A DNA stretch of 64,000 bases from Ceratotherium simum simum (GCF_000283155.1 NW_004454216.1:7293081-7357080), one strand, 5' to 3'. Shown: positions 12,239 to 27,200, numbered from the stretch's first letter. A program made the numbers and translations. Notes: generated from the sequence alone by a model not told the origin.

Positions 12239-15200
12239 CTGCAAAGAAAAATAATAGGACAATTTTAGTGTCATGGAAAAAACGAGGAAAGAATCTGTCA
12301 CAAAGGTCTGCTGGCACTTGCTATGATCAAAGCTAACTAGTAGGTCACTACTGCCTACTTTATATACTATTTTTCTTTAACAATAGGAAAAAAACAGGTA
12401 ACTGGTGCATGAACAAGTGTCTTTAAAAACTGTATCTTGGGGCTGGCCCGGTGGCACAAGCGGTTAAGTGCATGCGCTCCGCTGCGGCGGCCCACGGTTT
12501 GCTGGTCTGGATCCCGGACGCGCACCACTTGGCAAGCCATGCTGTGGTGGCATCCCACATAAAGTGGAGGAAGATGGGCACAGATGATAGCCCAGGGCCA
12601 GTCTTCCTTGGCAAAAAGAGGAGGATTGGCAGATGTTAGCTCAGGGCCGATCTCCCTCACAAAAAAAAAAAAAAAAAAACAACTGTATCTTACAACAAAT
12701 ACAATTTTATCAATATGTACTAGACAAAGGAGCTTGAAATAGGTAGCTATTTATGTTCATCATAGTTCAACTATTAAAATTAATCTAAAACTTATTAGAA
12801 AATTAAAATTTCATTTATTAACTTTGCAGAGATATGTTTGGTAGCCATTTGAGCCAAGTATACAGAAAGAATAAGAAAAGAATACAAGTGGATGTTAGAG
12901 AGAGGTTTATTTTGAGGATCTTAATTTAAAATTATATCATCTTTCATAGTCGTCTAAAAAATACAGGCATACCTAATCTCTACTAATTATAGATATAAAG
13001 CACCCATGTTAACACTAAACTTTGCTTTGAATGTTGTAGAAGAAAAACAGCATGTTTCGATCTATAATTCTATGTTTGCTTTTAGCCCTATCTCTTCCTC
13101 TGCATTTAACTAATTTTTGCAAAGTCATATTTTAAAATAGGCTTTTATGACAAAATCTGACAAGTGGCAGCACTAAAAACAGTCTCAGTGTATCATTTCT
13201 TCCAATCCTCTAGTTAGTGAATTTTCATGATTGCGTGGTTATTTTTAGGAATGAGAAAGTTCAGTTCTATGTTTGATTTATTAAGTAAAATGTCAAACAA
13301 ATAATATTGTGAGAGTTTACACTTTTCATAGAAAGATTTTTAAAGTGCTAATTTCCAATTAATAGATTGAAATCTTGCTATATAATAGTCTTCATAAAGC
13401 AAAACTTCTTATAACAAGGATATATCTAGGAGCTCTTCCAAATAGAATCACATACGTAATATGTGACCTAATAATCACTACTTACTATCCCCTATTTCCT
13501 TTTCTTAGATCAAATTGTTTTGCTTTTTGTATTGTAATGGTCTTACAACCCTGTGTTCAGATATGTAGATAAGAAAAATCTCCTAGTCCATCTCTTTTTC
13601 ACCACTGTGCTAGGCTGACTAATTCTCACTTCTTAAACTAAATACCTTGTTATCAACTTTATCCACTCTTGTATACAACCACCACATTCTCAACTACTTA
13701 ACACGCCCATCCTTCTGGATAATCTACGTAAATTACCATCTTATTTTATTCTTTGCTCAATATCCAACTTCAAAAATTTATTAATAAATCTTGGTTCATT
13801 AATAACCTTAATTTGGGAGGTGTTCTGGATAATGATATCTCTAAGCTGCTGGGGCAAAGAACATATGCTAGAACCTAAAACAACCAAAAGTACCATGATT
13901 AGCCTTCCTTTAGTCATAGAGTACATGGGAGGGATGGATATCTAATAGTGTAGATTTTCCCCCATGATGATGGAAAAAGAGATCACTGAGGTGGTTAGGA
14001 CCAGGGTCTCTGCAAATAAACTGCCTGGTTCATGTCCTGGCTCTCCCACTTGTTCTATGACTTTAGGTCACTTTTCTTTAGTTTCTCCATCTGCAAAATG
14101 AGAACAATTAGAGTAGCAAATTTTTGTGAGAACGAAATGAGAAAATATATGTAAAGAACTTAAAAGAGTGTCTAGAAAAAGTATGGTCAGCAAATGCTAG
14201 TTGTTATCATTATTAAAATTAAAACGCTTGATCCTGAAATCAAGCATGTGAGAAACAGTCACACGTGAGTTTAAGAAGGCATGGTCAGGCTGCTCATTGC
14301 AGCACTGTTAGTAATAACAACACATTGGAGATGAACTCATGGTCAAGGAAACCATGGTAAATCCATTCTATGAAACACTATCCAGCACTTTAATAAACAG
14401 AGATAGTTCTATCTATATGTGCTAACCTGTGACTCCAAGAGATAACGTTAAGTTCTTTTTTAAGAAAGGAGGACTGAAGAACAACACGTATAAGATAGCA
14501 TTTCCTTAAAAACAAAGCAAAACTATATGTTTATATATATATGCATATATATATAAATACAAAGGAAGAAGGTCTGAAAGGCCTGAAAAGATACATACCA
14601 AAATGATAACAGTGTTTGCCTCTAAAAAAGCAATGGGATTGGGGATTACAGGCATGAAAGGAAGATGTTAGTTTTGGAACTGTTTAATGATTTTGTTAAG
14701 CAATGCAACGTATACATGTATTAACCGTAAAATGAAGAATAGTTTATTTTAGCTCTTCTTCCCTTCCTCAACAGTTCAGCCCTAAAGCAGCTGGCGGAAC
14801 AGAGGAAAGCAGGCATCAACACTGGAGGTGAGGCTGGGGCAGAGGAGCTGCGGGAGCCCAAAGCAGCATGTCAGAACCAGAAAAGAACGAAGAGGTCGTC
14901 CACACAGAAGGGCTGCCCTGTGCGGAGTGTCAGAGCCCAAGTGGGTAAGGAGGGCCTCCACATACAGGGTGAGCTGGAGCACGGTGTCAGAACAAGAACG
15001 GATGAGAGCCACGAGTCAGAGCCCAAGGAGGGTGAGCATGTAAAGGGGTAGCCTGGCTTGGGTGGCCCAGCCCAAGCATGGTGAAGAGTGTGGCCATGCA
15101 CAGGGGCAGCCTACAAGGCACGTCAGAGCCAGAGCAGGTGAGGCCGGCAGTGTGACGAAGTCGATGAGGGTGGTTTTATGCTGGGGAGTCAGACTCTGAA

Positions 15201-18200
15201 CAGGGTGAGGAAGGCGACCACACACAGTGACAGACTGGCACAGAATGTCAGAGCACAAGCAGGGAATGGGGGGCATCCCTGTGGAGGGGTGGCCTGGCGC
15301 AGGGCAGAGTGAACAGAGGGAAGGTGCTTGGCATGGGGTGTCCACCCGAGCAAGGTGAGGAGAGCTTGTACATGGTGACAGCACCTACGTCGTGGTGGGA
15401 TGGGCAGCAGCCTGACCTGAAGTGTCGGAAACCAAGTCCCGTGAAAGGGCATCCATGTGGGCAAGGAGTGGCAGAGGAGATGAAGATCGGTTACATATGG
15501 GCCACCAGATCAAATAAGTAAATATTTTAAGGATAATGGGAGCCTGGTCTCTCACAGTCAGTGAAGGGAGTTACCAATATGAAAAGGAGAGAACGAAACT
15601 GAACTCTGTGGTGTTGGATAGGAATTAGAGGTATTGGTGTGAAGTCGTGGTTTATCATAGATAGACAGATGATAGAGAAATAAACACTGATGTACAAGTG
15701 GATATATATGTGTGTGTGTATGCATATGGGTCTTTAATTATACATACATTATATATACCCTTGTTCTGCCCACTCAGAGGGCTCAGGAAGAGTGACACCC
15801 CAGTAGCAATGAACACACTGGCTTCTAAATATCAGTCTCCCCTAAAAGAAACCAGCACTCTTTGGAGAAATGACTGATTCCATGGCTGAGGCAGGGAAAG
15901 CCTGTAACATCTTGTGCCAGAAAGCAAGGAAATGTTCAAACAATGCTGAAATAGTCAAAAGGACACCAGAGCTAGCTTGAGGGGGCTCCCACTGGCCCAA
16001 TTTGGGACAATTTGAGCATCAAAATAAATAATAATAGTAATGGATTGTAACTCATTGAATAAAACAGGAAACTATGAGGTCATATTGACAGAATTAAATG
16101 AATGAATAAATTTAAAGTTTGATGAGAAATAGTATATTCACATAGTTGCAAAGAAGCTTGCCACAAAATATTATTACAAAGGAAAACAGACTAACTTTAC
16201 GGTAAAGTCTGGGAGCCACCACCTTAATTAGGTGATCAAAGTGAAGATCACCAGAAATGGTAGAAAGTGAAATCACGTGCCATCTGATAGCATGCAATGC
16301 AAAGAACAGAGCATCGCTTCTGTGTTATTTCTGCCAAAACTGCATAACCTAAATTTAATCACACAGAAGTATCAAACAAACACAACTGAGAGATATTACA
16401 AAATAACCGACCTGTAATCTTTAAAAGTGTCAAGGGCACAAAAGTCAAGGGAAGACTAAGAGACTATTCCTGAATAAGGAAATTACAGAGCATGACAACT
16501 AAATGTAATATGTATTTCTGAACTGGGTCTTTTTGCTATAAAGGATATTATTGGGATAGTTAGGGAAATGGAAGAGGGTTTGAGGGTTGAACAGTGGTGA
16601 TGATCAATGTTAATTTCTTGATCTTGATGATTATGTTGTGGTCATGTAGGAGAATGTCTTTGTTGGAAATACACGCTAGAATATCTGGGGTGATGTCTGG
16701 GGTGATGAGGCTTCAGAGTGACAGCTCACTCTCAGACAGCTCAGAGGGGAAAAGTTATTTGTATTGTACTTGGAAGTGTTCTGTAAGGAGGAGATTATTT
16801 AAAAATAAAAATAGAACTTAAAGTGCATTTGAAAGGAACTGTAAGATTAAAAGGTATCAGTACAATAATTCAACGTCATGATAGTGTTTCTCTCCCCCCT
16901 TCTCTCTCTTTCTTCTTGCTCCTTTTTACTTTCTTTCATTTCCTTCCTTCCTCCCTCCTTCCCCCTTGTTCCCTTCCATACCTTCCTTCCTTTCCTTCCT
17001 TCCTTATTTCTTTTTCTTTCTCAGCATTATGCTTCTAATGTCACACACAGAGCCCTAATCAATTTTCCAGGTGGGCAAAGAAAGATACTTCATGTATCCC
17101 CACTAAGAAATGGTGGATATTATAGGTGGATAATAAAAATGATGGCAGTTAAAGATAATTGCTACCCTAAAAAAATATTATAATGATTATGTGTTTACTT
17201 GTATGCTACCCAAATCTCTGTTCTCCAGAACCATTTGTTTTCTATCAGTTGCTATTGTTCAGGTATTATTGACTAAACAACAAACATGGAATTATTAGGG
17301 TATTTAGAAATAATAAGAATGTTTTGCTAATGCTGACCCTACCGACATCTTACAATGAAGAAATGAAAAATATGGGAGAAAGTTCTCTGTAAACTATAAA
17401 GTACAAAAAATGATAGCAGTTATTTAAAGTTAATTATCAATAAGTATTTAAGTACTATATAGAAATCCAGTATTAAATATAAGGTATCTCTATTAGATAT
17501 TCCTAACTCCAAGAACTGCCTATATTCCCAACACTGATGATCTGTATGCGGCAGATTCTCTCCACAGTATGTAAAAAAGCACAGGTAGAACGGTGTTTCA
17601 CCTTTTCACCCTCTGTAACAATCTGGATAGCATTGGGGATGAGTCGAGCGGTTTTCTCCTTGGTCATGAAGGTTATATTCTTTAAAGCAATAGAAATCTA
17701 AACATACAAAAGAATGAAAAATTGCAAAATGGATTTTTCCAAAACGTATACAGCACAAGATACAAAGTGTCACATCAGTCTAATCCTGAATATTCAGCTG
17801 AAGAATCTGAAGACATTAATAATAACAAGCACATGCTTGTGTTCTCTAAGAAAAACATGGTAAGCAGTCAGACATCCTTCCCTTCAGTCATGTCCTTCAT
17901 CGGCTTCTGTCTCTAACATTAGGATACAGCGTGAAAAGACATGTGGGCGTTCATGTTCACATTAACACACACACACACACACACAACATTCAGACAGTCT
18001 GTCACGTAAGACATGATTTTTGCAGTCAAAAGGAAGTATGTTCAAGCTTTTTTCAACCTGAAATCTCTCTCCAACTGCATTAAATATGTGCAAATGTAGC
18101 TCAATGTATTAAGAAAAATATATTATACACTTCTACAGCACATAAATATATTTACATGTATACACGTAAAGATATACAAATACATATAAATTCACTTTGG

Positions 18201-21200
18201 AATCTAAATACGTTGTTTTCAGGAGGACCGTATACATTTCTATCTATGCGATTATTTGTATCAACAAATCAAATCAGAATAGGTCTTACTGTAGTTTCCC
18301 ATCTGAAGATGTTGCTATAGAAACACAGCCAGTTTTCTGAAAGGTAGAGTCGTCCCTGAAGCAAAATGTCCCTCTGAAGAGCACAAGCATAATCTACACA
18401 CACAAAAACAAAGAACAGCTTGTTCACAAAAATCCAGCAACTTAATAAATCTTATACTACTTTAACACGTGGAAAGCCGCCACTGTTCATTAGTTCATTC
18501 ATTCATTTGTTCATTCACTCGCTCATATAGTTTGGGCCCCATACACCAGCTAGGCACTACAGTTATCAGAAATGGACCTTGCCCTCATGGAACACAGTCT
18601 AGAGGGGAAGGCATACAGTAAACAAACAAATACGAAAAGAAGTATAATGACCAAAGTGTAGAGAAAGCTATGAGAGAATATAACAAGGTGTATACAGGTA
18701 TGGGGGATGGAGCAAGGAGAGAATCTATCAGGGAAAGTTCCTCAGAAAAAGTGATCTTTAAACTGAGATCTAAAGATCAATGAAGGGCCAGCTGAACCAT
18801 GCGGGAACAGCATGTGCAAAGGCCCTGTGGTAGAAAGAAACATAGCACATTTGAGCAACTACACAAACATAGATCTCTGTCTGGGCTAGAGACACTGGAG
18901 AAGCTACATCATGTAAAGTCTCACAGGCCATGGTAGACTGTGGACTTTATGAGAAGCCATTGATGAGTTTTAAGTGGAAGGGACATGATTAGATGTGTAT
19001 TATTAAAGACCACTTAATTCACACTGTGAGATTGGATTCAGATAAATCTGTTAGAAGTCCAAGGGAAAACTGATAGTGATTCAGACCAGGAGATGACAGT
19101 ATTAAGAGAAAGAAGTAGTTAGATTCAGAGATATTTAAGAGGTAGTACTGATGGGGAATTGGGGATTAATTAGATGTTGAACAAGGGTGAGGGAGGGGAC
19201 AAGGATGACTCCAAATATTGTACGTATTTTTAGTTTCAGAGTTGATCTTCTCTACCTCAGCACTAAAATCCAGCAAAATCAAGAGTCTTCTGGTAAACAT
19301 CACTGCCTACCAACAAGTTAATACCATGCCTCTAAGATTAAGATCTGGCTCTTTGGCTAATGTAAATAGTATTGCTAAATTATTAATAATACAAGATATA
19401 AAGACCTGCTACGAGGAGATTTAGTTTAATAAATTTAAAAACTATAAAGTGATTAGCAATTTTAGGAAAAAGTTATTGAGGTGTGAACCTCAAAATATTT
19501 AAATTCAGTCACGTGAAATTTCTAAGCAAATACTAAAAATTGAGCAAAGTAATTCAGTCTTTAGAATGCTTCCTTCAGCAAGACAAAACTGAGATGCCCC
19601 CAAATAAAACATCCTAGTAAGTTATTAAGCAGATTGAGTTACTAATTTACTAGTACGCATCTCTAAGCCATGAATTGGGCTAAAGGTCAACTTGAGGTGT
19701 CCTGAAATTTTTATCTAAACCACTGAAACATTTTATTAATTTAATGCTTCTCAAATTTCAGATCAGAAATACCTGGCAGACTTATTAAAATACAGATTGC
19801 TAGCCCGTCCTCCCGAGTTTCTGATGGAACGTGTTGAGGGGAAGAGTCTGCACGCCTAACAAGCTCCCAGGTGATGGCCACATCGCTAGTCTGTGGACCA
19901 CACCACGGGAACCACTGCACCATTTTACATTGACTTCGTGCAAAGCTATAGAACCACCTGGATTATTTTAACTGAAGACTATTTGATATAGATTGACTGA
20001 CTTTTTTCAGTGGTTTTAAAAAAAAAGGTTTCCCTAAAACAGGTGTATTTTATTGCAATAAACTTATACCTCAATAGAATTTATTGTTTATAAAATGGCT
20101 TCCCAGCAATATGTCCTATGCAAGAAATGGAAAATTTTTTTAAAAAGCAAAGAGATTTTACTTTTTTTTTTTTGGCTCCCAGTTTCCCTACTGAGAAGCA
20201 AACACGTAATTATGAGCATTTCAGAAGGCAATATTCTACCTGATTTGAGTCATATTAACAATCTGATTCATCTAGAATGGAATACGAAAATAATGTTTAT
20301 CAAAAATTGTTTTATGATTTTATAACTTTATGATTGGTTACTAGAATGTTAGAACAACATTAAGAAAACTAACCAAGCAACAAAGGTCACTGTGATGCGT
20401 GTATTAACATCAACTTACTAGCTATTACATGATCAATTTTGGCACAATTAAGGCTCCACCTCTTTAAGATTTATTTTAATAACTATAATATAACAAAGGA
20501 TACAGTGCAAATATGTACGAAGTGTTGTGGGAATACAGATGGAGTGAATCAGCACCATACACTTCTAGAGTAAGCTTGCACAATAAGTAGTATACACATA
20601 TTTAAATAAACAAGATGTACTATTTAGTTTTACCAAAGAATTTAGGCATATCTATCCATAAGGGAGATGACAGTGAATTAAAAGAATGTGTTTTTAAACA
20701 ATCATGTCAGGAAATACACATCCCAAAGCATTCTTTTCTAGCAGTAATCAACTTTGGGAGCCCAATAACGTTAACACTACTTTAAGAGGATTCTTTGGAA
20801 CATTTTTAGGACTGCTTTCAGATTTAGTATTTAAATTACAAAAGATAACCATTCTCATTTTTTATACTTTACATTTGTGTGTGTGTTATTTTGTTTGCGT
20901 TTTACCTCAGACAACTGTAAGGGTTAATACAAATTGAAAAAGAAAAAAACTAATTTTGTCTGGTGCAAAAAGGGGAAAAGACCCCCACCTCCCTTTTCTT
21001 AGGGAATTTTCTTTAGAAAACAAAAGTAAATTCTCAGTCCCTTTGAGATGTATGTGAATCTTTTTAAAAGCAAAATAAGCCAGTTTTACAACCCAGGAAT
21101 GTTTTCTCAAGGACCTGGGAGCTTTGAAATATAAACATCAAGGGAGGTAACACCCCAGTCTCTCTCTGAGAGGGCAGGAGCCTAACTTCGGTGGGCATCT

Positions 21201-24200
21201 TACTCCAAGATGGAAAACTAATTCTTGTCATAAAGATGAGTTTATTTTTTCTTTGCATAAGCCCAATTAGCTAACACAGATAGTCACCCCAATTACAGGT
21301 GAATTTAGGAGGAACTATGTGTGACAAATGGTGCTGTCCAGCCCTCTTACTTGAGGACTAGTTATCCTTTATCCTTACGGCATGTGTAAAGGGTGGTATC
21401 CTCTTGGCTATATGAAAGGGCGAGATTTCTTTCTGTCTTTACAATCTCTTTTACAATTTACCTGTGATGCACAGCACATTCCAGTTTAATGCTTACTAAT
21501 AAAACTGTTTCTTTCTCTTCTACTTTCATGGAGAGGTTTTCTGGGTTGGTAGTATATTTTGCTTTTAATTCTATTTCCCCAACGCAACATTTTCTTTGGC
21601 CAAGATTAAGCAAGAAAAAAGAGAAGGCACAAATGAATATGAAGAGTGAAAAAGTGGGCATATATACTCCAGCTAAAGTAGATGTTTAGAAATATTGTAG
21701 GGATAGTTAGTTGCCCTACTCAGGGATTCACACTTGGGATGGGTCAGCTAACAACTTAATTAGGACTACATCCCATCAGGGGCTACTATAAGCCCTTCAG
21801 CTGTCTATCACTGTTCAACAACAAATGTTTGGCTAATTAGTATATACACATTAGAAGAGGGTTTTCATTAGTGAAGCAGTGGCTTGCTTATCAGCATATT
21901 GGATGCTAGACATGGGATCACATTGGTGAAATTGGTTGTATCAATATACCTGGATTGGTTAAAATATTTTAGAGACTCTCTTCATCATTATTATATGTAC
22001 AGAGAGTAAAAGAACCAAGTAAGGCTTTCACCCTGAGGCAGGGCACTTAGGTGTTATTTCCTAGATCAGAGCGTCTCCAACTTTAATGTGTATATAAATT
22101 ACTGGGGATACTACCGGAGGAAGATTTGTGTCTTCTTCTCCATTTATTTAATTATTCAAGCATTTATTTATATCAGTATGGACTCAGGGATATTTATTTT
22201 ATTCTTCAGGATATAATCCAATATTATCATTATTTATTTTGTTGCTCAAATTATTCTTTGACCTTTGGGAGCTCTTTCAAGTTAGCTCCTGTCTTTTTTT
22301 TAGCACTTCTTTATTTTCTGGCACTATAAGAGACTCCAGTCACTCATCTTGTATTTTCACTGCTCCAGCCCTAGAATAGACCATTTCTTCAAGGAGTTCT
22401 CATTCCTTTCATTGGAGAATGGTATTTAGAGACCAAGATCTGGGTTCTGAACGTGCTCATTGCTACTGGAGCATCACTGTTTCTAGGCCATCTCAGCAGA
22501 CACAGCTAGAGAATAGATGTATATATAGTACCCCATGCTTGAATGCAGTTATGTCATTCATTTGTAATACCGTTAGAGTGTTTTCTTACACTCAGCATTG
22601 CATCCTGGGATCTCCCAATATATGCTGGTTGATTTTTAAATTTTTATACAATAAAGTTTCCTCTGTAAAGGTTTAACAAATACACAGAGTTATGTAACCA
22701 CCACCCCAGTACCATATAGAACCGTTCCAACACCCTAAAAATTCCCTTGTGAAGCCACTCTGCCCTTCTAGGGACCACAGATCTGTTTTCCATCCCTATA
22801 TATTTGTATTTGCTGGAATGTTATATAAATGGAATCATAAAATATGTAGCCTTTTGACTTCTGCTTTTTTCCACTTAGAAAAATACATTGAAGATTCATC
22901 CGCGTTGCCGTGCGTATTAATAGCTTGTTCCTTTTTACTGCTGAATAGCATCCCATTGTATAGATGGAACACAATTTGTTTATTCATTCACCAGTGGAAT
23001 GATATCTCGGTTATTTCCAATTGTTAATAGAGCTGCTATAAACACTCATGTACAGGACTTTTGTGAACATAAGTTTACAGTTCACTTGAGTAAATAACTA
23101 GGATTCCTGCATCATACGGTTAAGCGTATGTTTAACTTACAAGAAACTGCCGACCTGTCGTCCAAAGCAGCTGTGCCATTTTGCATTCCCACCACCAATG
23201 GATGAGAGTTCCTGTAGTTTTGCATCCTCATCATCATTTGGTGTGGTCAGTCGTTTTGTTGGTGTTATTGTTTTTAATTTTAGCAATGTAGTTTAATTGT
23301 GCTTTTAATTTGCATTTCCCTATGACAATTGATGTTGAGCATTTTTTCATATACTTATTTGCCATCCATATATCTTTGGTAAAGTGTCTGTCCATTTAAA
23401 TTGGGTTGTTTCTGTTCTTATTGTTGACTTCTAAGAATAGTTTATATTTATTTTTATAAATATATATATAAAAATATATTGAATGAAATAAAAATATAAA
23501 TATATATATAAATATGTTTTATATATTTTAATCAGATACATGATTATCAATTATTTTGTCCCAGTCCGTGGCTTGTATTTTCACTCTCTAAACAGTACCT
23601 TTGCATAGCAACAGATTTTAATTTTGATAAAGTCCAGTTAATCAATTTTTTTCTTGGGCCGGCCCTGTGGCTTGGCGGTTAAGTGCGCGCGCTGCGATGC
23701 TGGTGGCCCGGGTTCGGATCCCGGGTGCGCATCGAGGCACCACTTCTCTGTTCATCCTGAGNNNNNNNNNNNNNNNNNNNNNNNNNNNNNNNNNNNNNNN
23801 NNNNNNNNNNNNNNNNNNNNNNNNNNNNNNNNNNNNNNNNNNNNNNNNNNNNNNNNNNNNNNNNNNNNNNNNNNNNNNNNNNNNNNNNNNNNNNNNNNNN
23901 NNNNNNNNNNNNNNNNNNNNNNNNNNNNNNNNNNNNNNNNNNNNNNNNNNNCTAGAAAAACACAGATATTTTCTTCTAGAAGTTTTACAGTTTTACATTT
24001 TACATTTAGGTCTATGATCCATTTTGAGTTAATTTCTGTATAAAGTGTGTGGTATGCATCAAGGTGCATTGTTTTGCACATGGACTTCTAATTGTTCCAG
24101 CACCCTTTGTTGAAAAGATTAACTCTTCTCCATTGAATTTGCAGCTTTGTCAAAAATCAGCTCACAATATTTGTATGAATTTATACATGGGCTTTTCTTT

Positions 24201-27200
24201 CTGTTCCATTGGTGTAACTCTTCTTTGGAAAATCTCATACTGTCTTGATTATTCTAGCTTCATAAGTCTTAAAATCGAGTAGTGTGTCCTCTAGCTTTGT
24301 TCTTCTCTTTCAGAATTGTTCTGGCTATCCTCATTCCTTTGCTTTTCCATATAAATTTTAGAATCACCTTAATATCTGTGAAAAAGCTTGCCAGGATTTT
24401 CATTTGAGGACATTGAGATCTCAACAATATTGAGTCTTCTGATCCATAGATATTTATTTAGATCTTCTTCCATCAACGTTTTACAGTTGTCAGCATATAG
24501 AGCCTGCACGATTGTTAGATTTACACCTGAGCACTTCATCATTGGGAGGGTCTGACACAAATGGTATTTTGAAAATTCAAATTCCAGTTGTTCATTGATA
24601 GTATATATAATTTGACTCTTTCTTTTACCTTCAATTAACTTTCAATTCTGTGACCTTACTAAACTCACTCATTCAATCTAGGTTTTTTGTAGATTATCTG
24701 AAATTTTCTACATGAATGATGTTTTCTGCCAATAAAGTTGGTTTTTCTTTTCTAATCTGTATGCCTTTTATTTCCTTTTCAAGTATATTACACTTAACAA
24801 CTTCTAGTACAATGTTGAGAAGGAGTGATTAGAGAGGACATGTTTGCCTGGTTCCTAATTTTACGTGGAATGCGTTCACTCTCATCATTAAGTATGATGT
24901 TGGCTGTAGGTTTTTCATAGTTGCTTCTAAGGAAACTGAAGAAGTTTCCCTTCCATCCCTAGCTTGCTGAGAATTTTTATTAAAAATAGATGTCAAATTT
25001 TGTGAAATGCTTTTTCTGCATCTATTGAGGTGATCACATGGCTTTTCATATTTAGTCTGTTGCTACAGCGAATGACATTGCTTTTGAGTGTTGAACTAGC
25101 CTTGCATCCCTGGAATGACTCTCATTTGGTTATGATCAATTATCCTTTTTATAAATTGCTCAATTTGATTTGCTAATAGTTTGTTTCAGCTTTTCATGTC
25201 TACGTTCATGAGAGATATTGGTCTTTAGTTTTCTTTTCTTACAATGTTTTTGTCTGGTTTTGGTATTTAGGTAATACTAGTCTCAAAAACAAGTACTTAC
25301 GTATGCTGTGGATGAGAATGAAAACTTGTGCAGCCTTTTTGGAGGGTAACTTGGCATCAGTAACCTTTTAAAATCTCATTACCTTTTTGGCACAATCCCA
25401 CTTCATGGAATTTATCCTATAATATGTGTGCACATATGTGCCAAAACAAACGTACAAGCAGGTTTAGTGTAACATTAGTAGTAATAGTAAAAGACAGGAA
25501 GCAATCAAAATGTCCCTCAATAGGGAATTTGTTAAATAAATTAAGGTACAAAATTCATTCAATTGAGTACTAGGCAGCCATTAAAAGAATGAAGTGGATC
25601 CATGGTAGTGCTAATAGAAAGAGCTCTAAACAAGACTCAAACAGTAAGCACAGTGTGCTCCCATTTAAGTTCTGTTAGGAATATATGTATATTCTCCTTG
25701 AAATACATAAAGAAAATTTCTGGAAATATACATAAGAAATTACCAAAAGTGGTTATCGCCCAGGAAGAATGTTGCAGTGGTCTTGGTTGGGAGGACCACT
25801 CACTTTTCACTATATGCTCTTATGTAGTATTTGAACATTTTATCATGAGAATGTGTTACTTTCAAATGTTCATAAAAGCTGTTTTAATTCATTATTATGA
25901 TATTTAAAGTACTGAGCTGAACCATCTAGAAATTCAGTTACGTTGTATTGAATATTGCCCAACAGTACCATAAACCTGAGAAATTTCTATGAATAAATGG
26001 TTTAAACGAAATATATATTAAAACTAAAACCTAGTTCTATACTTTGATTGTAAAGAATCTATGTTAAGCCTATATCAAAAATAAAGCACTTTTGGGGGGC
26101 CAGACCCGTGGTGTAGTGGTTAGGTGCACGCACTCTGCTGCTGGCGGCCCGGGTTCAGATCCCGGGCGCACACCAACGCACCGCTCATCAAGCCATGCTG
26201 TGGCGGCATCCCATATAAAGTGGAGGAAGATGGGCATGGATGTTAGCCCAGGGCCAGTCTTCCTCAGCAAAAAGAGGAGGATTGGCATGGATGTTAGTTC
26301 AGGCCTGATCTTCCTCACCAAAAATAAAAAAAATAAAGCACTTTTATGTACAGCATAGGGAATACAGTCAATAATATTGTAATACTTTGTATGGTGACAG
26401 ATGGTAACTTGACTTGCCGTGGTCATCATTTCATAATATATATAAATATTGAATCACTATGTTGTAAACTTGAAGCTAATTGTATGTCAACTATACTTCA
26501 ATAAAAAAATAAAGAAAGCACTTTTGTAAGAAAAATGACTAAATTTTTCCTCTTACAGTCTATTTCAAAAATAATCTATCTGAAAGAGTACATGAGTAAT
26601 GACACAGCCCTAGAAAATTTTATAAAATTGCTCTATACTCCATTAAGGAGTAATTTTTTCTGGGGAAAGGTCATATAAAGGTTCTGGGGAACATCAAATT
26701 TAAATTTTCCCTACAAAACCATATGAAACAAACACTGGAAGAAATTATGACAAATCATTTCCTTTTAGTTCTATTTTCTTAGGTAGTATTTAATATTTTT
26801 AATTAGTCAGAAATCACTCCTCCCCAAATTACAACTTAGTTTTACATCGTCTAATCAGAAATGATAACATGTTGCTTATCTGAAAAAATATTTTCTGTCT
26901 AGCACAAAGGCTTAAATTTCCCACAAATATTGTCACTCGTCAGTTCTATTTTGATAACGAGGTGGTCAAATTGTTTTTTTGGCAACTTCCTGTGTTTTTT
27001 ACCTGCTATCAACTTCTCTGTGTCAGGTAGATGTGTGAACTGTCTTTTGTATTCCTCATTCCTGTCTTTATAGGTGGAACTCGAAATCTGCAACAATCAA
27101 AAGATTTAATTTCTGTCATTATTAATTATAATCTTCATGAGATGGACTGAAATTAGTGCCTTAGAAAATAAATTTAAAATGGACTTTAAAGTAATATGCT

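Larger units (their letters stand above)
22625..25286 (-). repeat. LINE-1 3' UTR and ORF2, minus strand, with SINE and gap
   Basis: Reverse-complement L1 from the 3' UTR (22625) into ORF2 (tttgtctggttttggtattt at 25248). Interrupted by an ERE and the N run at 23656-23951, and by an AT-rich expansion at 23440-23530. Many stops; old copy. Confidence 0.8.

Noticed and set aside
14870..15470. CRISPR-like or coding repeat array
   Set aside because: Units vary in length and sequence with no conserved direct repeat/spacer pattern; the genome is mammalian. Best described as a minisatellite.
23654..24081. Frames of 109-129 codons spanning the N run
   Set aside because: They exist only because N codons are not counted as stops.
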